In this document: piece by piece, positions 39,282 to 49,757 of the stretch
How the letters are laid out: the number at the start of each line of letters is the position of its first letter
Numbering within the stretch: the first letter of the stretch is position 1
From: CAVPTL01 sp963729195
Lineage (GTDB): Bacteria > Actinomycetota > Thermoleophilia > Gaiellales > JAICJC01
Direction: 5' to 3'
NCBI GenBank assembly: GCA_963729195.1
Contig: CAVSNF010000004.1
Location: 150,194-214,193 of the forward strand
DNA length: 64,000 nt
Notes under the pieces: model-generated
Seen by the model: the letters and a program-made list of their open reading frames with translations, nothing else
Databases searched by the model: none
Told to the model about the DNA's origin: nothing
Made by a program: the position numbers and the translations under genes

Positions 39282-39753
39282 TCCCGCACCAATGGCCGAG
39301 GTCAAGCACCTCTGGGATCAGCTCGAAGGAGACGGACCGCAGGTGGGCATCCTGATGGGCTCGGAGTCGGACAAGGAGGTGATGCAGAAGGCGGCCGATG
39401 AGCTGCTGGAACGGGGCATCACCTTCGAGATGAACGTGCTGTCAGCCCACCGCAACCCTCACGGCGTGGCCGACTACGCCACCGGCGCGGCGCTTCGCGG
39501 GATGCGGGTGCTGATCGCCGGGGCCGGCAAGGCAGCCGCGCTCCCGGGAGTGGTCGCCGCCTACAGCGACCTGCCGGTGATCGGCGTGCCGATCAAGACG
39601 TCGGATCTGGGCGGCATGGACTCGCTGCTTTCGATCGTGCAGATGCCGCCCGGCGTGCCGGTGGCGTGCATGGCGATCAACGGCGCCCGCAACGCCGCCA
39701 TCTTCGCCGCCAAGATCATCGCCCAGGGAGCGCAGCCACCTCCCAGCGAATAG
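39274..39753 (+). CDS. purE: 5-(carboxyamino)imidazole ribonucleotide mutase PurE
   Basis: 159 aa, frame intact. Rearranges N5-CAIR to CAIR (class I) or carboxylates AIR directly (class II). ILMGSESDKEVM binds the phosphate and AHRNPHGVADYA holds the catalytic histidine; AGAGKAAALPGVVA and PIKTSDLGGMDSLLSIVQM complete the fold. An extra 15 residues precede the usual start; overlap with purD supports ATG 39274. purK, the partner of class I PurE, is not in the window. Palindromic repeat copy 7 begins two bases after the stop. Confidence 0.94.
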   Translation: MSDPAPMAEVKHLWDQLEGDGPQVGILMGSESDKEVMQKAADELLERGITFEMNVLSAHRNPHGVADYATGAALRGMRVLIAGAGKAAALPGVVAAYSDLPVIGVPIKTSDLGGMDSLLSIVQMPPGVPVACMAINGARNAAIFAAKIIAQGAQPPPSE

Positions 39754-39754
39754 T

Positions 39755-39787
39755 GGTGAATAACGGTGCCTGGCACCGTTATTCACC
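39755..39787. repeat. Palindromic repeat copy 7 (within the purine operon, purE-purB)
   Basis: Perfect 16-bp arms with a central T, two bases after the purE stop. This is the only copy between two genes on the same strand. It may weaken readthrough, or stabilise the purDE part of the message, and it precedes the 74-bp leader of purB. Confidence 0.9.
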
Positions 39788-39861
39788 GGGGGGCTCCGAG
39801 GGGTGCGGTTGATAAACTTCATCACGTTCCGTTGACCTCGTCGAAAGGCAGCGACGCCGGC

Positions 39862-41181
39862 TTGATCTCGCGCTACACCCGCCCCGCAATGGGTACCGTC
39901 TGGTCGGACGAGCGCAAATTCCAGCGGTGGCTGGATGTCGAGATCGCAGCGATGGCGGCCTGGGCCGAGTTGGACGTGGTTCCGCAGTCGGCCGTGGACG
40001 CTGTCCGCGACCGCGCTCGTATCGACGTCGCCCGCATCCGCGAGATCGAGGATCGCACCCATCACGACGTGCTGGCTTTCACCGAGTCGGTGGCCGAGCA
40101 GGTGGGCGACCCCGAGCACTCACGCTGGTTTCACTACGGATTGACCTCATCGGATGTGGGCGACACAGCCCTCGCCCTGCAACTGCGCGACGCCGGCGAG
40201 CTGATCGTCGCGGCCATCACCGAGGTCGAGCACGCGGCGCTGCGACGGGCCGAGGAGTACCGGCATACGCCGATGATCGGGCGCACCCACGGCGTGCATG
40301 CCGAGCCCACCACCTTCGGCCTCAAGCTGCTGGGCTGGGTGACCGAGCTGCGCCGCCAGCGCGAGCGCCTGCAAACCGCGTTCGACGGGGTGGCGGTGGG
40401 CAAGCTCTCAGGTGCGGTGGGGGCGTACGCCAACACCGATCCGCGAGTCGAAGAGATCGCGCTCGAGGCCCTCGGCCTGCAGCGCGAGGACGTCGCCACC
40501 CAGGTGATTCCACGCGACCGCCACGCCGCGCTCTTGGCAGCGATCGCCGGCGCCGGCGCGAGCCTGGAGCGCTACGCCCTGGAGGTGCGCCACCTGCAGC
40601 GCACCGAGGTGCGCGAGGCCCGCGAGCCGTTCGCCAAAGGCCAGAAGGGCTCCTCGGCGATGCCGCACAAGCAGAACCCGATCGTGTGCGAGCGGATCTG
40701 CGGCCTGGCCCGCGTGCTGCGCGGAAACGCGATCGTGGGATTCGAGGACATCGCCCTGTGGCACGAGCGCGACATCTCCCACTCATCGGCCGAGCGAGTG
40801 GTGCTGCCCGACTCCACCATCGCGCTGGACTACATGCTGGAGAAGAGCCGGTGGCTGATCGACGGGCTGGTGGTGTTTCCCGATCGCATGCTCAAGAACC
40901 TGGAGGACTCCCACGGCCTGGTGTTCTCAGGTCGGGTGCTGCTGCAGCTGGTCGAGTCGGGGCTGTCGCGCGAGGCGGCCTACGAGATCGTCCAGCGAAA
41001 CGCTCTGGCGGCGTGGGACAACGGCTCGCAGCTGCGCGAACTGCTGGAAGCCGACCCCGACGCGGTGGCCGCACTCGGCCCCGCGGCGCTCGATGCCGCA
41101 TTTGACCTGGACTCGTTCCTTCGCCACGTGGACGAGATCTTCAACCGCACGCTCATGACGCTCGAGGTGACTCATGTCTGA
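39862..41181 (+). CDS. purB: Adenylosuccinate lyase
   Basis: 439 aa, frame intact. Cleaves SAICAR and adenylosuccinate, releasing fumarate. The family signature GSSAMPHKQNPI (around 40650), TSSDVGDTALALQL and GRTHGVHAEPTTFG are present. The frame is open back into the palindrome, but homology starts at ISRYTRPAMG, so TTG 39862 with GAAAGG upstream is the best start; no ATG fits. It follows purE by about 108 bp and overlaps purC by 8 bp. Confidence 0.95.
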   Translation: MISRYTRPAMGTVWSDERKFQRWLDVEIAAMAAWAELDVVPQSAVDAVRDRARIDVARIREIEDRTHHDVLAFTESVAEQVGDPEHSRWFHYGLTSSDVGDTALALQLRDAGELIVAAITEVEHAALRRAEEYRHTPMIGRTHGVHAEPTTFGLKLLGWVTELRRQRERLQTAFDGVAVGKLSGAVGAYANTDPRVEEIALEALGLQREDVATQVIPRDRHAALLAAIAGAGASLERYALEVRHLQRTEVREAREPFAKGQKGSSAMPHKQNPIVCERICGLARVLRGNAIVGFEDIALWHERDISHSSAERVVLPDSTIALDYMLEKSRWLIDGLVVFPDRMLKNLEDSHGLVFSGRVLLQLVESGLSREAAYEIVQRNALAAWDNGSQLRELLEADPDAVAALGPAALDAAFDLDSFLRHVDEIFNRTLMTLEVTHV

Positions 41182-42083
41182 ACAAAACACGCTCGCCGGC
41201 CTGCACGAGATGTCCGGCAAGGTACGCGAGATGTACGGCTTCGGCGACCAGATCCTGATGGTCGCATCCGACCGCATCTCCGCATTCGACGTCGTCCTGC
41301 CCACGCCGATCCCGCACAAGGGCCGGGTGCTCACGGGGATGTCGCTGTTCTGGTTCGAGCACTTCAAGGATGTCGCTCGCAACCACCTGATCTCGGCCGA
41401 GCCCAAAGACTTCCCGATCCAGGCCCAGAACGACCCCGAGCTGGCCGGCCGTTCGATGGTGGTGCAGCGGCTGACGATGCTGCCGATCGAGTGCGTCGTG
41501 CGCGGCTACCTGGTCGGCTCGGGCTGGAAGGACTACCAGGCCACCGGCACCGTGTGCGGCCACGCGCTTCCCGCCGGGATGCAGGAGGCCGAGAAGCTGC
41601 CCAAGCCGATCTTCACCCCGGCCACCAAGGCCACCGACGGGCATGACATCAACATCGACAGAGCCGCCGGCAAGATCCTGGTGGGCGATGACCGCTTCGA
41701 CGAGATCGAGCGGATCTCGATCGAGCTGTACGAGGCGGCCTCTGACTACGCCGCCACCCGCGGCATCATCATCGCCGACACCAAGTTCGAGTTCGGCCTC
41801 GACAACACCAACCAGGTGGTGCTGGGCGACGAGGTGCTCACGCCCGACTCGTCGCGGTTCTGGCCGGCCGACACCTACAAGCCCGGCAGCTCCCCGCAGT
41901 CGTTCGACAAGCAGTACGTGCGCGAACTGGCTGGAGACGCTCGACTGGGACAAGCAGCCCCCCGGCCCCGAGGTGCCCGAGGACGTGGTCGCCGGCACCC
42001 AGAAGCGCTACATCGAGGCCTACGAAGTGGTCACCGGTGGATCGTTCGACGCGTACCTGACCAGCATGGGAGTGACGCCGTGA
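41174..42083 (+). CDS. purC: SAICAR synthase, one frameshift
   Basis: About 303 aa. Joins aspartate to CAIR with ATP. Conserved stretches are GKVREMY (ATP site), MVASDRISAFDVVLPTPIP, PIECVVRGYLVGSGWKDY and IIIADTKFEFGLD. The break near 41928 (GTGCGCGAACTGG, an extra G) leads into NWLETLDWDKQPP. Length is of the longer PurC type rather than the 240-residue bacterial type. ATG 41174 overlaps purB; the stop overlaps the purS GTG. Confidence 0.94.
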
Positions 42084-42331
42084 AGATCACCGTCACCGTG
42101 CGACCGCGAGACGGCATCCTCGACCCCCAGGGCGAGACGCTGCGGCGGTCGCTGGCGGGGCTGGGATACGCCGCCTCCGCGGTGCACGCGGGCAAGGTGT
42201 TCGACCTCGAGCTGGACGTCGATGACCCGGCAGAGGCCCATCGCCTGGCCGACGAGATCGCCGACCGGCTACTGGCCAACCCGCTGATCGAGCAGTACGA
42301 GATCGAGTCACCGGCGGAGGCTCCCGCGTGA
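42080..42331 (+). CDS. purS: FGAM synthase subunit PurS
   Basis: 83 aa. Small dimeric subunit that links PurQ and PurL in the three-part FGAM synthase. ITVTVRPRDGILDPQGETLRR and the C-terminal LLANPLIEQYEIE are typical. The GTG start overlaps the purC stop and its stop overlaps the purQ GTG, both as GTGA. Its presence goes with the short PurL seen here. Confidence 0.92.
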   Translation: MKITVTVRPRDGILDPQGETLRRSLAGLGYAASAVHAGKVFDLELDVDDPAEAHRLADEIADRLLANPLIEQYEIESPAEAPA

Positions 42332-43033
42332 GCGAAACGGTCGGCATCGTCACCTTCCCCGGCGCATGCGATGACCGCGACGCGGCTCATGCGGTGGAGC
42401 TGATGGGTGGCGAGCCGGTGGTGCTGTGGCACGCCGACGACGACCTCAAGGGCGTCGACGCGGTGCTGATCCCGGGCGGCTTCTCCTACGGCGACCATCT
42501 GCGCCCCGGCGCGATCGCGGCACTCTCGCCGGTGATGGCGGCCGTCGGTCGGCACGCCGGTGCGGGCGGTAGGGTGCTGGGTATCTGCAACGGCTTTCAG
42601 GTGCTGACCGAGGCCCACCTCCTTCCCGGAGCCCTGCGACCCAACTCGACACTGCAGTTTCGCTGCCACGACGCGGTGCTGCGCGTCGAGCACGCGTCAC
42701 CGTGGCTGCCCGGGTGCGCTGAGGGCGACACCCTGACGATCCCGATGAAGCATCACGACGGCTGCTTCTTCGCCACTGCCGACGAGGTGCGCAGGCTGGA
42801 GCACGAGCGGCCAGGTGCTGGTGCGCTATGAGCCAAATCCCAACGGATCGGTGGACAGCATCGCGGGGGTCACCAACGCCGGCGGCAACGTGGCCGGCTT
42901 GATGCCCCACCCCGAGCACGCCGTTGACGAGCTGCTGGGCTCGACCGACGGCCGGGTGCTGCTGGCCGGGCTGATGGGACGGTCGCACGCCGATCCCGAA
43001 ATCGCGGACGTCACGCGAGGCGCTGCCCGCAGC
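42328..43033 (+). CDS. purQ: FGAM synthase glutaminase subunit PurQ, one frameshift, no stop before purL
   Basis: About 235 aa. Class I glutamine amidotransferase that feeds ammonia to PurL. GIVTFPGACDDRDAAHA, the nucleophile loop LGICNGFQVL and the His-Glu pair in PHPEH are present. The break near 42822 (GAGCGGC, an extra C) separates the last quarter (QVLVRYEPNPNGS). After STDGRVLLAGLMG the frame continues without a stop for about 18 codons into the purL ATG at 43034. Either the stop is lost to a base error or PurQ and PurL are one polypeptide. Confidence 0.9.
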
Positions 43034-45207
43034 ATGAACGCCGTCACGCCACAGCCGCTGCATCGCAGCCTCGGCCTCACCGACGCCGAGCTGGAGAGCA
43101 TCCAGGAGCTGCTGGGACGCGATCCCAACGACTTCGAGCTGGCCGTGTTCTCGCTGCTGTGGAGCGAGCACTGCGGCTACAAGCACTCGCGGCTGCTGCT
43201 GAAGCGACTGCCCAGCGCCGGCGCAGCGGTACTGCAGGGCCCGGGCGAGAACGCCGGCGTGATCGCCGCCGGAGACGGCTTGGGAGTGGCGCTGAAGGTC
43301 GAGAGCCACAACCATCCCTCGGCCGTGGAGCCGTTCCAGGGCGCCGCCACCGGCGTGGGCGGCATCCTCCGCGACATCTTCGCGATGGGTGCGCGGCCGA
43401 TCGCGATTCTGGATTCGCTTCGCTTCGGCGAGCTGGAAGCCGACGGCCAGAAGCGGCTGTTTCAGGGCGTGGTCGAAGGCGTCGGCCACTACGGCAACTG
43501 CGTCGGCGTGGCCAACGTCGGCGGCGAGGTCGTGTTCGAGCAGGCCTATCACCACAACTGCCTGGTGAACGCGATGTGCGTCGGGGTGCTGCCGGTCGAG
43601 CGGATCCAGTCCGCCGCCGCGGCCGGGTCGGGCAACCTGGTGGTGCTGTACGGCGCCCGCACCGGCCGCGACGGGATCGGCGGGGCCAGCGTGCTCGCAT
43701 CCCAAGGATTTGACGAGGGCTCGGGGGCAAAGCGGCCGTCGGTGCAGATCGGCGACCCGTTCACCGGCAAGAAGCTGATCGAGTGCACACTGGCGCTGCT
43801 GGACGCCGGGCTGGTGGTGTCGCTGCAGGATCTGGGTGCGGCCGGGCTGGCCTCGTCCACGGCCGAGATGGCGTCATCCGGCGGGGTGGGCCTGGACGTC
43901 GACCTCAGCCGCGTGCCGCTGCGCGAAGCGGGTATGGAGCCGTTCGAGATCATGATCTCGGAGTCGCAGGAGCGGATGGCGGCGATCGTCACCCCCGAGC
44001 GCTGGCCCGAGGTGGAGGCGCTGTGCGCCCACTGGGACATCGACGCCACCGTGATCGGCGAGGTCACCGATCGCGGCCGCCTGCGCGCCTTCCACGACGG
44101 CACCGAGGTCGGCGACATCCCCGTGTCCGCGCTGGTGGAGGACTGTCCCCGGTACCCGCTCTCGCCCGAGCGGCCGGCGCGGCTGCGCGACCGGCCGGTC
44201 GATCCCCCGGCTCCGCCGGCGGACGCCACCGCAACGCTGCGGGCGCTGCTGGCCTCGCCCAACATCGCCAGCCGCCGCTGGATCACGCGTCAGTACGACC
44301 AGCTGGTGGGATCGGGCACCGTCATCCGACCCGGAGGCGACGCGGGCGTGGTGCGGCTGACGCCGTCGCAGCGCGCGATCGCGATCGCACTCGACGGCAA
44401 CGGCCGCCGCACCTGGCTCGACCCGCGCCGCGGAGGCGCCGCGGCGGTATGCGAGGCTGCCCGCAACGTGGCCTGCACCGGCGCTCGGCCGGCGGCGGTC
44501 ACCAACTGCCTCAACTTCGGAAATCCCGAGACTCCCGACGTCGCCTACGAGCTGGGCGAGGCGATCGAGGGCATGGCGCTGGCGTGCGAGGCGCTGGGTC
44601 TGCCGGTGGTGTCGGGCAACGTCTCGCTCTATAACGAGCACATGGGAAACCCGATCTACCCCACCCCGGTGGTGGGTGTGGTGGGCCTGCTGGACGACGC
44701 CTCGCTGGCGGTCGGTGCGGGCTTCCGCAACGAGGGCGACCATGTGTATCTGGTGGGCGGCGGCGCCGCGGCGGTCGACGGGTCGGAGTATCAGAAGCTG
44801 GTGCTGGGGACGGTCGAGGGGCGGATCCCCGAGCCCGACCTGGAGAACGAGCGCAAGCTGCACGAACTGTTGGCCGCGGCCGCAGAAGCGCGGCTGCTCT
44901 CAAGCGCCCACGACGTGTCCGACGGCGGCCTGGCCGTGTGCCTGGCCGAGTCGGCGATCGCCGGGCGCGATCGGCGTCACCGCCGAGGCAGACGAGCTGT
45001 TCTGGGAAGGTGAAGGCCGGGCCGTGATTTCGGTGGCCCCCACAGCACGCCGAGGCGGTAATCGAGCTGGCCGGAGATCTTCCGATCCGGCGGCTGGGTA
45101 CGGTCGGTGGCGACCTGATCTCCGTCGGTCAGGCACAATTACGTGTGAGCGACGCAGCCGAGATCCATTCCTCGGCGATACCCGACGCGATGGGAGACCC
45201 TGAGTAG
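43034..45207 (+). CDS. purL: FGAM synthase large subunit PurL (short form), two frameshifts
   Basis: About 724 aa. Converts FGAR to FGAM with ATP and PurQ-derived ammonia. LTDAELESIQELLGRDPNDF, SEHCGYKHSRLLLK, KVESHNHPSAVEPFQGAATG (ATP site) and GGASVLASQGFDE identify it. Its length and the separate PurS and PurQ indicate the small, three-component type. Breaks near 44968 (an extra G) and 45042 (an extra C) lie in the C-terminal domain. ATG 43034 is chosen from the usual PurL N-terminus; GAGG lies 13 bases upstream. Confidence 0.94.
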
Positions 45208-45210
45208 ACC

Positions 45211-46627
45211 ATGTGTGGCGTCTTTGGCATCTACGATCCCGCCGGTGCACCCGACCGTGACGTCGCACGACTGACGTTCTTCGGCCTCTACGCACTCCAG
45301 CACCGAGGGCAGGAATCGGCCGGGATCGCGGTCTCCGACGGAGTGCGAGTGACCGCCATGAAGGACATGGGGCTGGTCAGTCAGGTGTTCGACGAGCCCA
45401 AGCTCTCGGGCCTTCCCGGGCGGATGGCGATCGGCCACGCCCGCTACTCGACCACCGGCTCGACGGTGTGGCAGAACGCCCAGCCGGTCGTCCGCCACGG
45501 CCACGGCCACACCATCGCCCTGGGCCACAACGGCAATCTCACCAACACCGTCGAGCTGCGCGACCAGCTGCAGTCAGACGGCGTGCGGCTGCACTCGAGT
45601 TCCGACACCGAAGCCATCGCCGCGCTGATCGCCCAGCACCCGTCGAGCGACCTGGAAGAGTCGATCGCGGCCACCATGGGCCGGATCGAAGGCGCGTTTG
45701 CGGCGGTCGTCCTGACCGAGACCGCCATCGCCGGTTTCCGCGACCCGGACGGCATCCGACCGCTCGTGGTCGGGCCGGCTGGACGATGCCTGGGTGCTGG
45801 CCTCCGAGACGTGCGCACTGGATCTGATCGGCGCCACCCTGGAACGCGAGCTCGGCCCCGGCGAGCTGGTCGTAATCGACGAGCAGGGCCCCCGCTACCG
45901 GCAGGCGGTGGAGCGCCGCAGCGGCGCGCTCTGCATCTTCGAGTACATCTACTTCGCCCGACCCGACTCGTCGATGCAGGGCGAGATGCTGCACGACGTG
46001 CGCCGCCGGATGGGCGAGCGGCTGGCGGCCGAAGCACCGGCCGACGCCGACGTAGTGATCGGCGTGCCCGACTCGGGCACACCCGCCGCGATCGGCTATG
46101 CCAACGCCAGCGGCATCCCCTACGGCGAGGGCCTGGTCAAGAACCGCTACGTCGGCCGCACCTTCATCCAGCCCGACCAGGAGCTGCGCGAACGCGGCGT
46201 CCGGCTGAAGTTCAACGTGCTGAGCACAGTGCTCGAGGGCAAGCGGGTGGTGGTGGTCGACGATTCGATCGTGCGCGGCTCGACCACGCGCAAGCTGGTG
46301 GCGATGCTGTTCGACGCCGGGGCGCTGGAGGTGCACCTGCGGGTGTCGTCGCCACCGATCATCTCGCCCTGCTTCTACGGCATCGACATGGCCGACCAGG
46401 ATCAGCTGATCGCCGCCGGACGCGAGCTCGATCAGATCCGCGAGAAGCTGGGCGCGACCTCGCTCGCCTACCTGTCACTGGACGGGCTCCAGACCGCCGC
46501 CGGACAGCCCGCGTCGAGATTCTGCCGCGCCTGCCTGACCGGCGACTACCCCACCGAGATCCCCGCCGACGTGCGCCTGGCCAAACTGCGCTTCGAGTCG
46601 CGGCCGGTTCCGGTGGAGATTCGGTGA
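45211..46627 (+). CDS. purF: Amidophosphoribosyltransferase PurF, one frameshift
   Basis: About 472 aa. First committed purine step: PRPP and glutamine give phosphoribosylamine. Cys2 (MCGVFGIYD) is the glutaminase nucleophile, here with no propeptide. VVVVDDSIVRGSTT binds PRPP. The cysteines in ALCIFEYIYFA, IISPCFYGIDM and FCRACLTGDYPT match the [4Fe-4S] ligands of the Bacillus-type enzyme. The break near 45780 (GTCGGGCCGG, an extra G) is in the glutaminase domain. It starts 3 bp after purL. Confidence 0.95.
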
Positions 46628-47650
46628 CCGACCCCGAGCCGCTCACCTACGCGGACGCGGGGGTCAGCCTGGACGCCGCCGATGCGGTCGTCGACCGGAT
46701 CCGATCGGCGGTCACCTCGACCCACTCGCGCGAGGTGCTGGAGAGCCACGGCGGCTTCGCCGGCCTGTTCACCCCCAGCGTGGGCGACCCGCTGATCTCG
46801 GCCGGCTGTGACGGCGTCGGCACCAAGGTGCTGTTGGGCGTCGCCGCCAAGCGGCTGCACGGGCTGGGAGTCGACCTGGTGGCGATGAGCGTCAACGACG
46901 TGATCACCTCCGGCGGCCGGCCGGCATTCTTCCTCGATGTGATCACCTGCGGGCGGATCGACCCCGACACGATCGCCGAGCTGGTCGAGGGCATCGCCGA
47001 CGGCTGCAAGCAGGCCCGCTGTGCCCTTCTGGGCGGCGAGACCGCCGAGCACCCCGACATGATGCGGCCCGAGGATCTCGATCTGGCCGGATTCTGCGTG
47101 GCCCTCTCGGAACGCCGCGAGCTGGTCTCGGGTGCCCGTGTCGAACCCGGCGATGCCATCATCGCGCTGCCCTCCAGCGGCCCCCATTCCAACGGCTTCT
47201 CGCTGATTCGCCGGTTGCTGGAACGGGCCAAGGTCGACCTCGACTCCACCCCGGCCGAGCTGGGCGGGAGTGTCGGTCGCCGATGCGCTTTTGGAGCCGA
47301 CCAGGATCTACGCAACGCCGGTGCAGGAGCTGACCCGCACCGTCGATGTCCGCGGCATGGCGCACATCACCGGCGGCGGCATCCCCGGAAACCTCACCCG
47401 CCAGTTCCCCGAGGGTACCGGCGCAAAGATTGACCTGAGCTCGTGGACGCGGCCGGCGGTGTTCGACTGGCTGGCGGGGCTGGGAGTGGAAGAGCAGGAG
47501 ATGCGCTCGGTGTTCAACCTCGGCGTCGGCTTCGCCGCGGTCGTCGAGCAGGAGTCGGTGGACACTGCACTGACCGCCCTGGAGCGGGGCGGCTGTCCCG
47601 GCTGGGTGGCGGGCACGGTGACCACCTCTGCGGGGGTGGAGCTGACCTGA
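46624..47650 (+). CDS. purM: AIR synthetase (FGAM cyclo-ligase) PurM, one frameshift
   Basis: About 342 aa. Closes the imidazole ring, FGAM to AIR. YADAGVSLDAADAVVDRI, AGCDGVGTKVLLG, LVAMSVNDVITSGGRPAFFLD and LGGETAEHPDMM are the family blocks. ITGGGIPGNLTRQFPEG marks the C-terminal half after the break near 47268 (GGCGGGAGT, an extra G). The GTG start at 46624 overlaps the purF stop. The stop TGA overlaps the probable CTG start of purN. Confidence 0.95.
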
Positions 47651-48174
47651 GGATCGGGGTCCTGATCTCGGGCAACGGCACCAACCTGCAGGCGCTGATC
47701 GATGCCGGCGACATCGAGATCGCGTGTGTCGTCTCGAGCCGCGCCGATGCACCGGGAATTGGGCGTGCCGAACGAGCCGCGATTCCCGTGCTCGCCACCG
47801 CAGACGAGCAGGACACCGCGGCCTTCCTGGAGCAGCACGAGGTCGAGCTGGTGGTGCTCGCGGGATACATGCAGATCCTCACCCCGGCGTTCCTCGCCCG
47901 ATTCCCGCGAGGGGTGATCAACGTCCACCCGTCACTGCTGCCGGCATTCCCCGGGCGCACCGCGATCGCCGACGCGCTCGCCCACGGCGTGCGTGTCACC
48001 GGAGTCACGGTGCACCGGGTCGACGCCGGCATCGACACCGGCCCCATCCTGCTGCAGGAGGCCGTGACGGTTCCGTATGATGACGACGCCTTGGATCTCG
48101 AGGATCGCATCCACCAGGTTGAGCATCGGCTGCTGGTACAGGCGGTGCGCGACATCCGAACTCAGGGACGGTGA
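47647..48174 (+). CDS. purN: GAR transformylase PurN, probable CTG start
   Basis: 175 aa from the CTG at 47647. Transfers the formyl group from 10-formyl-THF to GAR. RIGVLISGNGTNLQALI opens the fold, INVHPSLLPAFPGR holds the catalytic asparagine and histidine, and TVHRVDAGIDTGPILLQ the catalytic aspartate. No ATG, GTG or TTG is available at the conserved N-terminus. CTGA overlaps the purM stop in the same way GTGA does elsewhere in the operon. An unresolved base error is the alternative explanation. Confidence 0.92.
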   Translation: MRIGVLISGNGTNLQALIDAGDIEIACVVSSRADAPGIGRAERAAIPVLATADEQDTAAFLEQHEVELVVLAGYMQILTPAFLARFPRGVINVHPSLLPAFPGRTAIADALAHGVRVTGVTVHRVDAGIDTGPILLQEAVTVPYDDDALDLEDRIHQVEHRLLVQAVRDIRTQGR

Positions 48175-48176
48175 CC

Positions 48177-49716
48177 ATGAAGATCGCACGCGCTCTGATA
48201 TCGGTTTCGGACAAGAACGGGCTCTCGACCTTCGCTCAGGGGCTGCACAAGCTCGGAGTGGAGCTGATCTCGACGTCGGGGACTGCGGATTTCCTGGAGT
48301 CCGCAGGGCTCCCGGTCACCCGGGTGGAGACGCTCACCGAACAGGCCGAGCTGCTCGACGGCCGGGTAAAGACGCTTCACCCCGTGGTGTTCGCCGGGAT
48401 CCTGGCGCGACGCGACAACGTCGAGGACATGGCGTCGCTGCGCGAGCAGGGGATCCAGCCGATCGACATGGTGGTCTCGAACCTGTACCCGTTCCGATCG
48501 GTGGCCGGGCGGCGGGGGGTGCCCGATCACGAGGTGCTCGAGAACATCGACATCGGCGGCCCGGCGATGGTGCGAGCTGCCGCCAAGAACCATGTCGCAG
48601 TCGCGGTCGTGACCGAGCCCGAGCGCTACGGATTCGTGCTGGACGAGCTGCGGTCGCGCGACGGCGAGCTGTCGGCCGAGACCCGCCGGGAACTGGCGGG
48701 CGACGCCTTCTCGCACACCGCCTCGTATGACGCGGCGATCGCGACCTGGTTCACCGACACCGAGCCGTTCCCCGAGCGGCTCACGCTCGACTACCTCAAG
48801 GTCACCGACCTGGCCTACGGCGAGAACCCGCACCAGCGCGCTGCCTTCTACCGCGACGCCGGCGCCCGCCGCAACCTGTTGTCACGCGTCGAGCAGCACG
48901 GCGGCCCGCAGCTTTCGTTCAACAATCTCGGCGATCTCCAGGCGGCGCGGATGCTGGCTGCAGCCTTCCAGGTGCCGGCGGTGGTCATCATCAAGCACGC
49001 GATCCCCTCGGGCGTGGCGGTCGGCGCAAGCTTGACCGAGGCCTTCGACCAGCGCGCTCGCATGTGATCCTGCCGCGGCGTTCGGCGGCGTGATCGCGGT
49101 CAACCGGCCGGTGTCGGCCGACCTGGCAGCGGCCATGACGGAGCGCAAGCTGGACGTGCTGTTCGCGCCTGGGTACGAGGACGGGGCGCTGGAAGTGCTG
49201 CAGCGCAAGGAGAGCCTTCGCATCCTCGAGGACAAGGAGCGGCGCAAGGCCTCGCCCGGCGAACGCGACGTGCGCAGGGTGCTGGGCGGGCTGCTGGTGC
49301 AGGACCGCGACATGGAGCTGGACGAGCGCGAGACGATGACGGTGGTGACCGAGGCCTCGCCCACCAAGCGGCAGTGGGACGACCTGCTGTTCGCCTGGCG
49401 GGTGGCGCATTTCGTCCGCTCCAACGCGATCGTGCTGGCCCGCGACCTGGCCACCGTCGGCATCGGGGCCGGTCAGGTCAGCCGAGTGGACGCGGTGCGG
49501 CTTGCGGTCGACAAGGCCGGCGAGCGCGCCGGCGAGTCGGTGCTGGCCTCAGACGCCTTCTTCCCGTTCGACGACGGCCCCAAGGCGGCGTTCGACGCCG
49601 GCGTAACCGCGGTGATTCAGCCGGGCGGTTCGGTGCGCGACGACGAGATCGTCGCCGCCGCCAACGCCGCCGGCGTGGCAATGGTCTTTACCGGCCGCCG
49701 CCATTTCGTGCACTGA
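48177..49716 (+). CDS. purH: Bifunctional AICAR transformylase/IMP cyclohydrolase PurH, one frameshift
   Basis: About 513 aa. The last two steps to IMP. The N-terminal cyclohydrolase has ALISVSDKNGLSTFA, ELISTSGTADFLESAGLP and DGRVKTLHPVVFAGIL. The transformylase has YGENPHQRAAFYRD and KHAIPSGVAVG, where the catalytic Lys-His pair is kept although the usual NPCG is IPSG. The C-terminus ends in VAMVFTGRRHFVH. The break near 49057 (CAGCGCGCTC, an extra C) precedes CDPAAAFGGVI. ATG 48177, or a GTG at 48171 that overlaps the purN stop. Confidence 0.95.
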
Positions 49717-49757
49717 GGGTGGTCCAGTTGCGTCGTGGCGCGTCCCACGCGGCGTGC

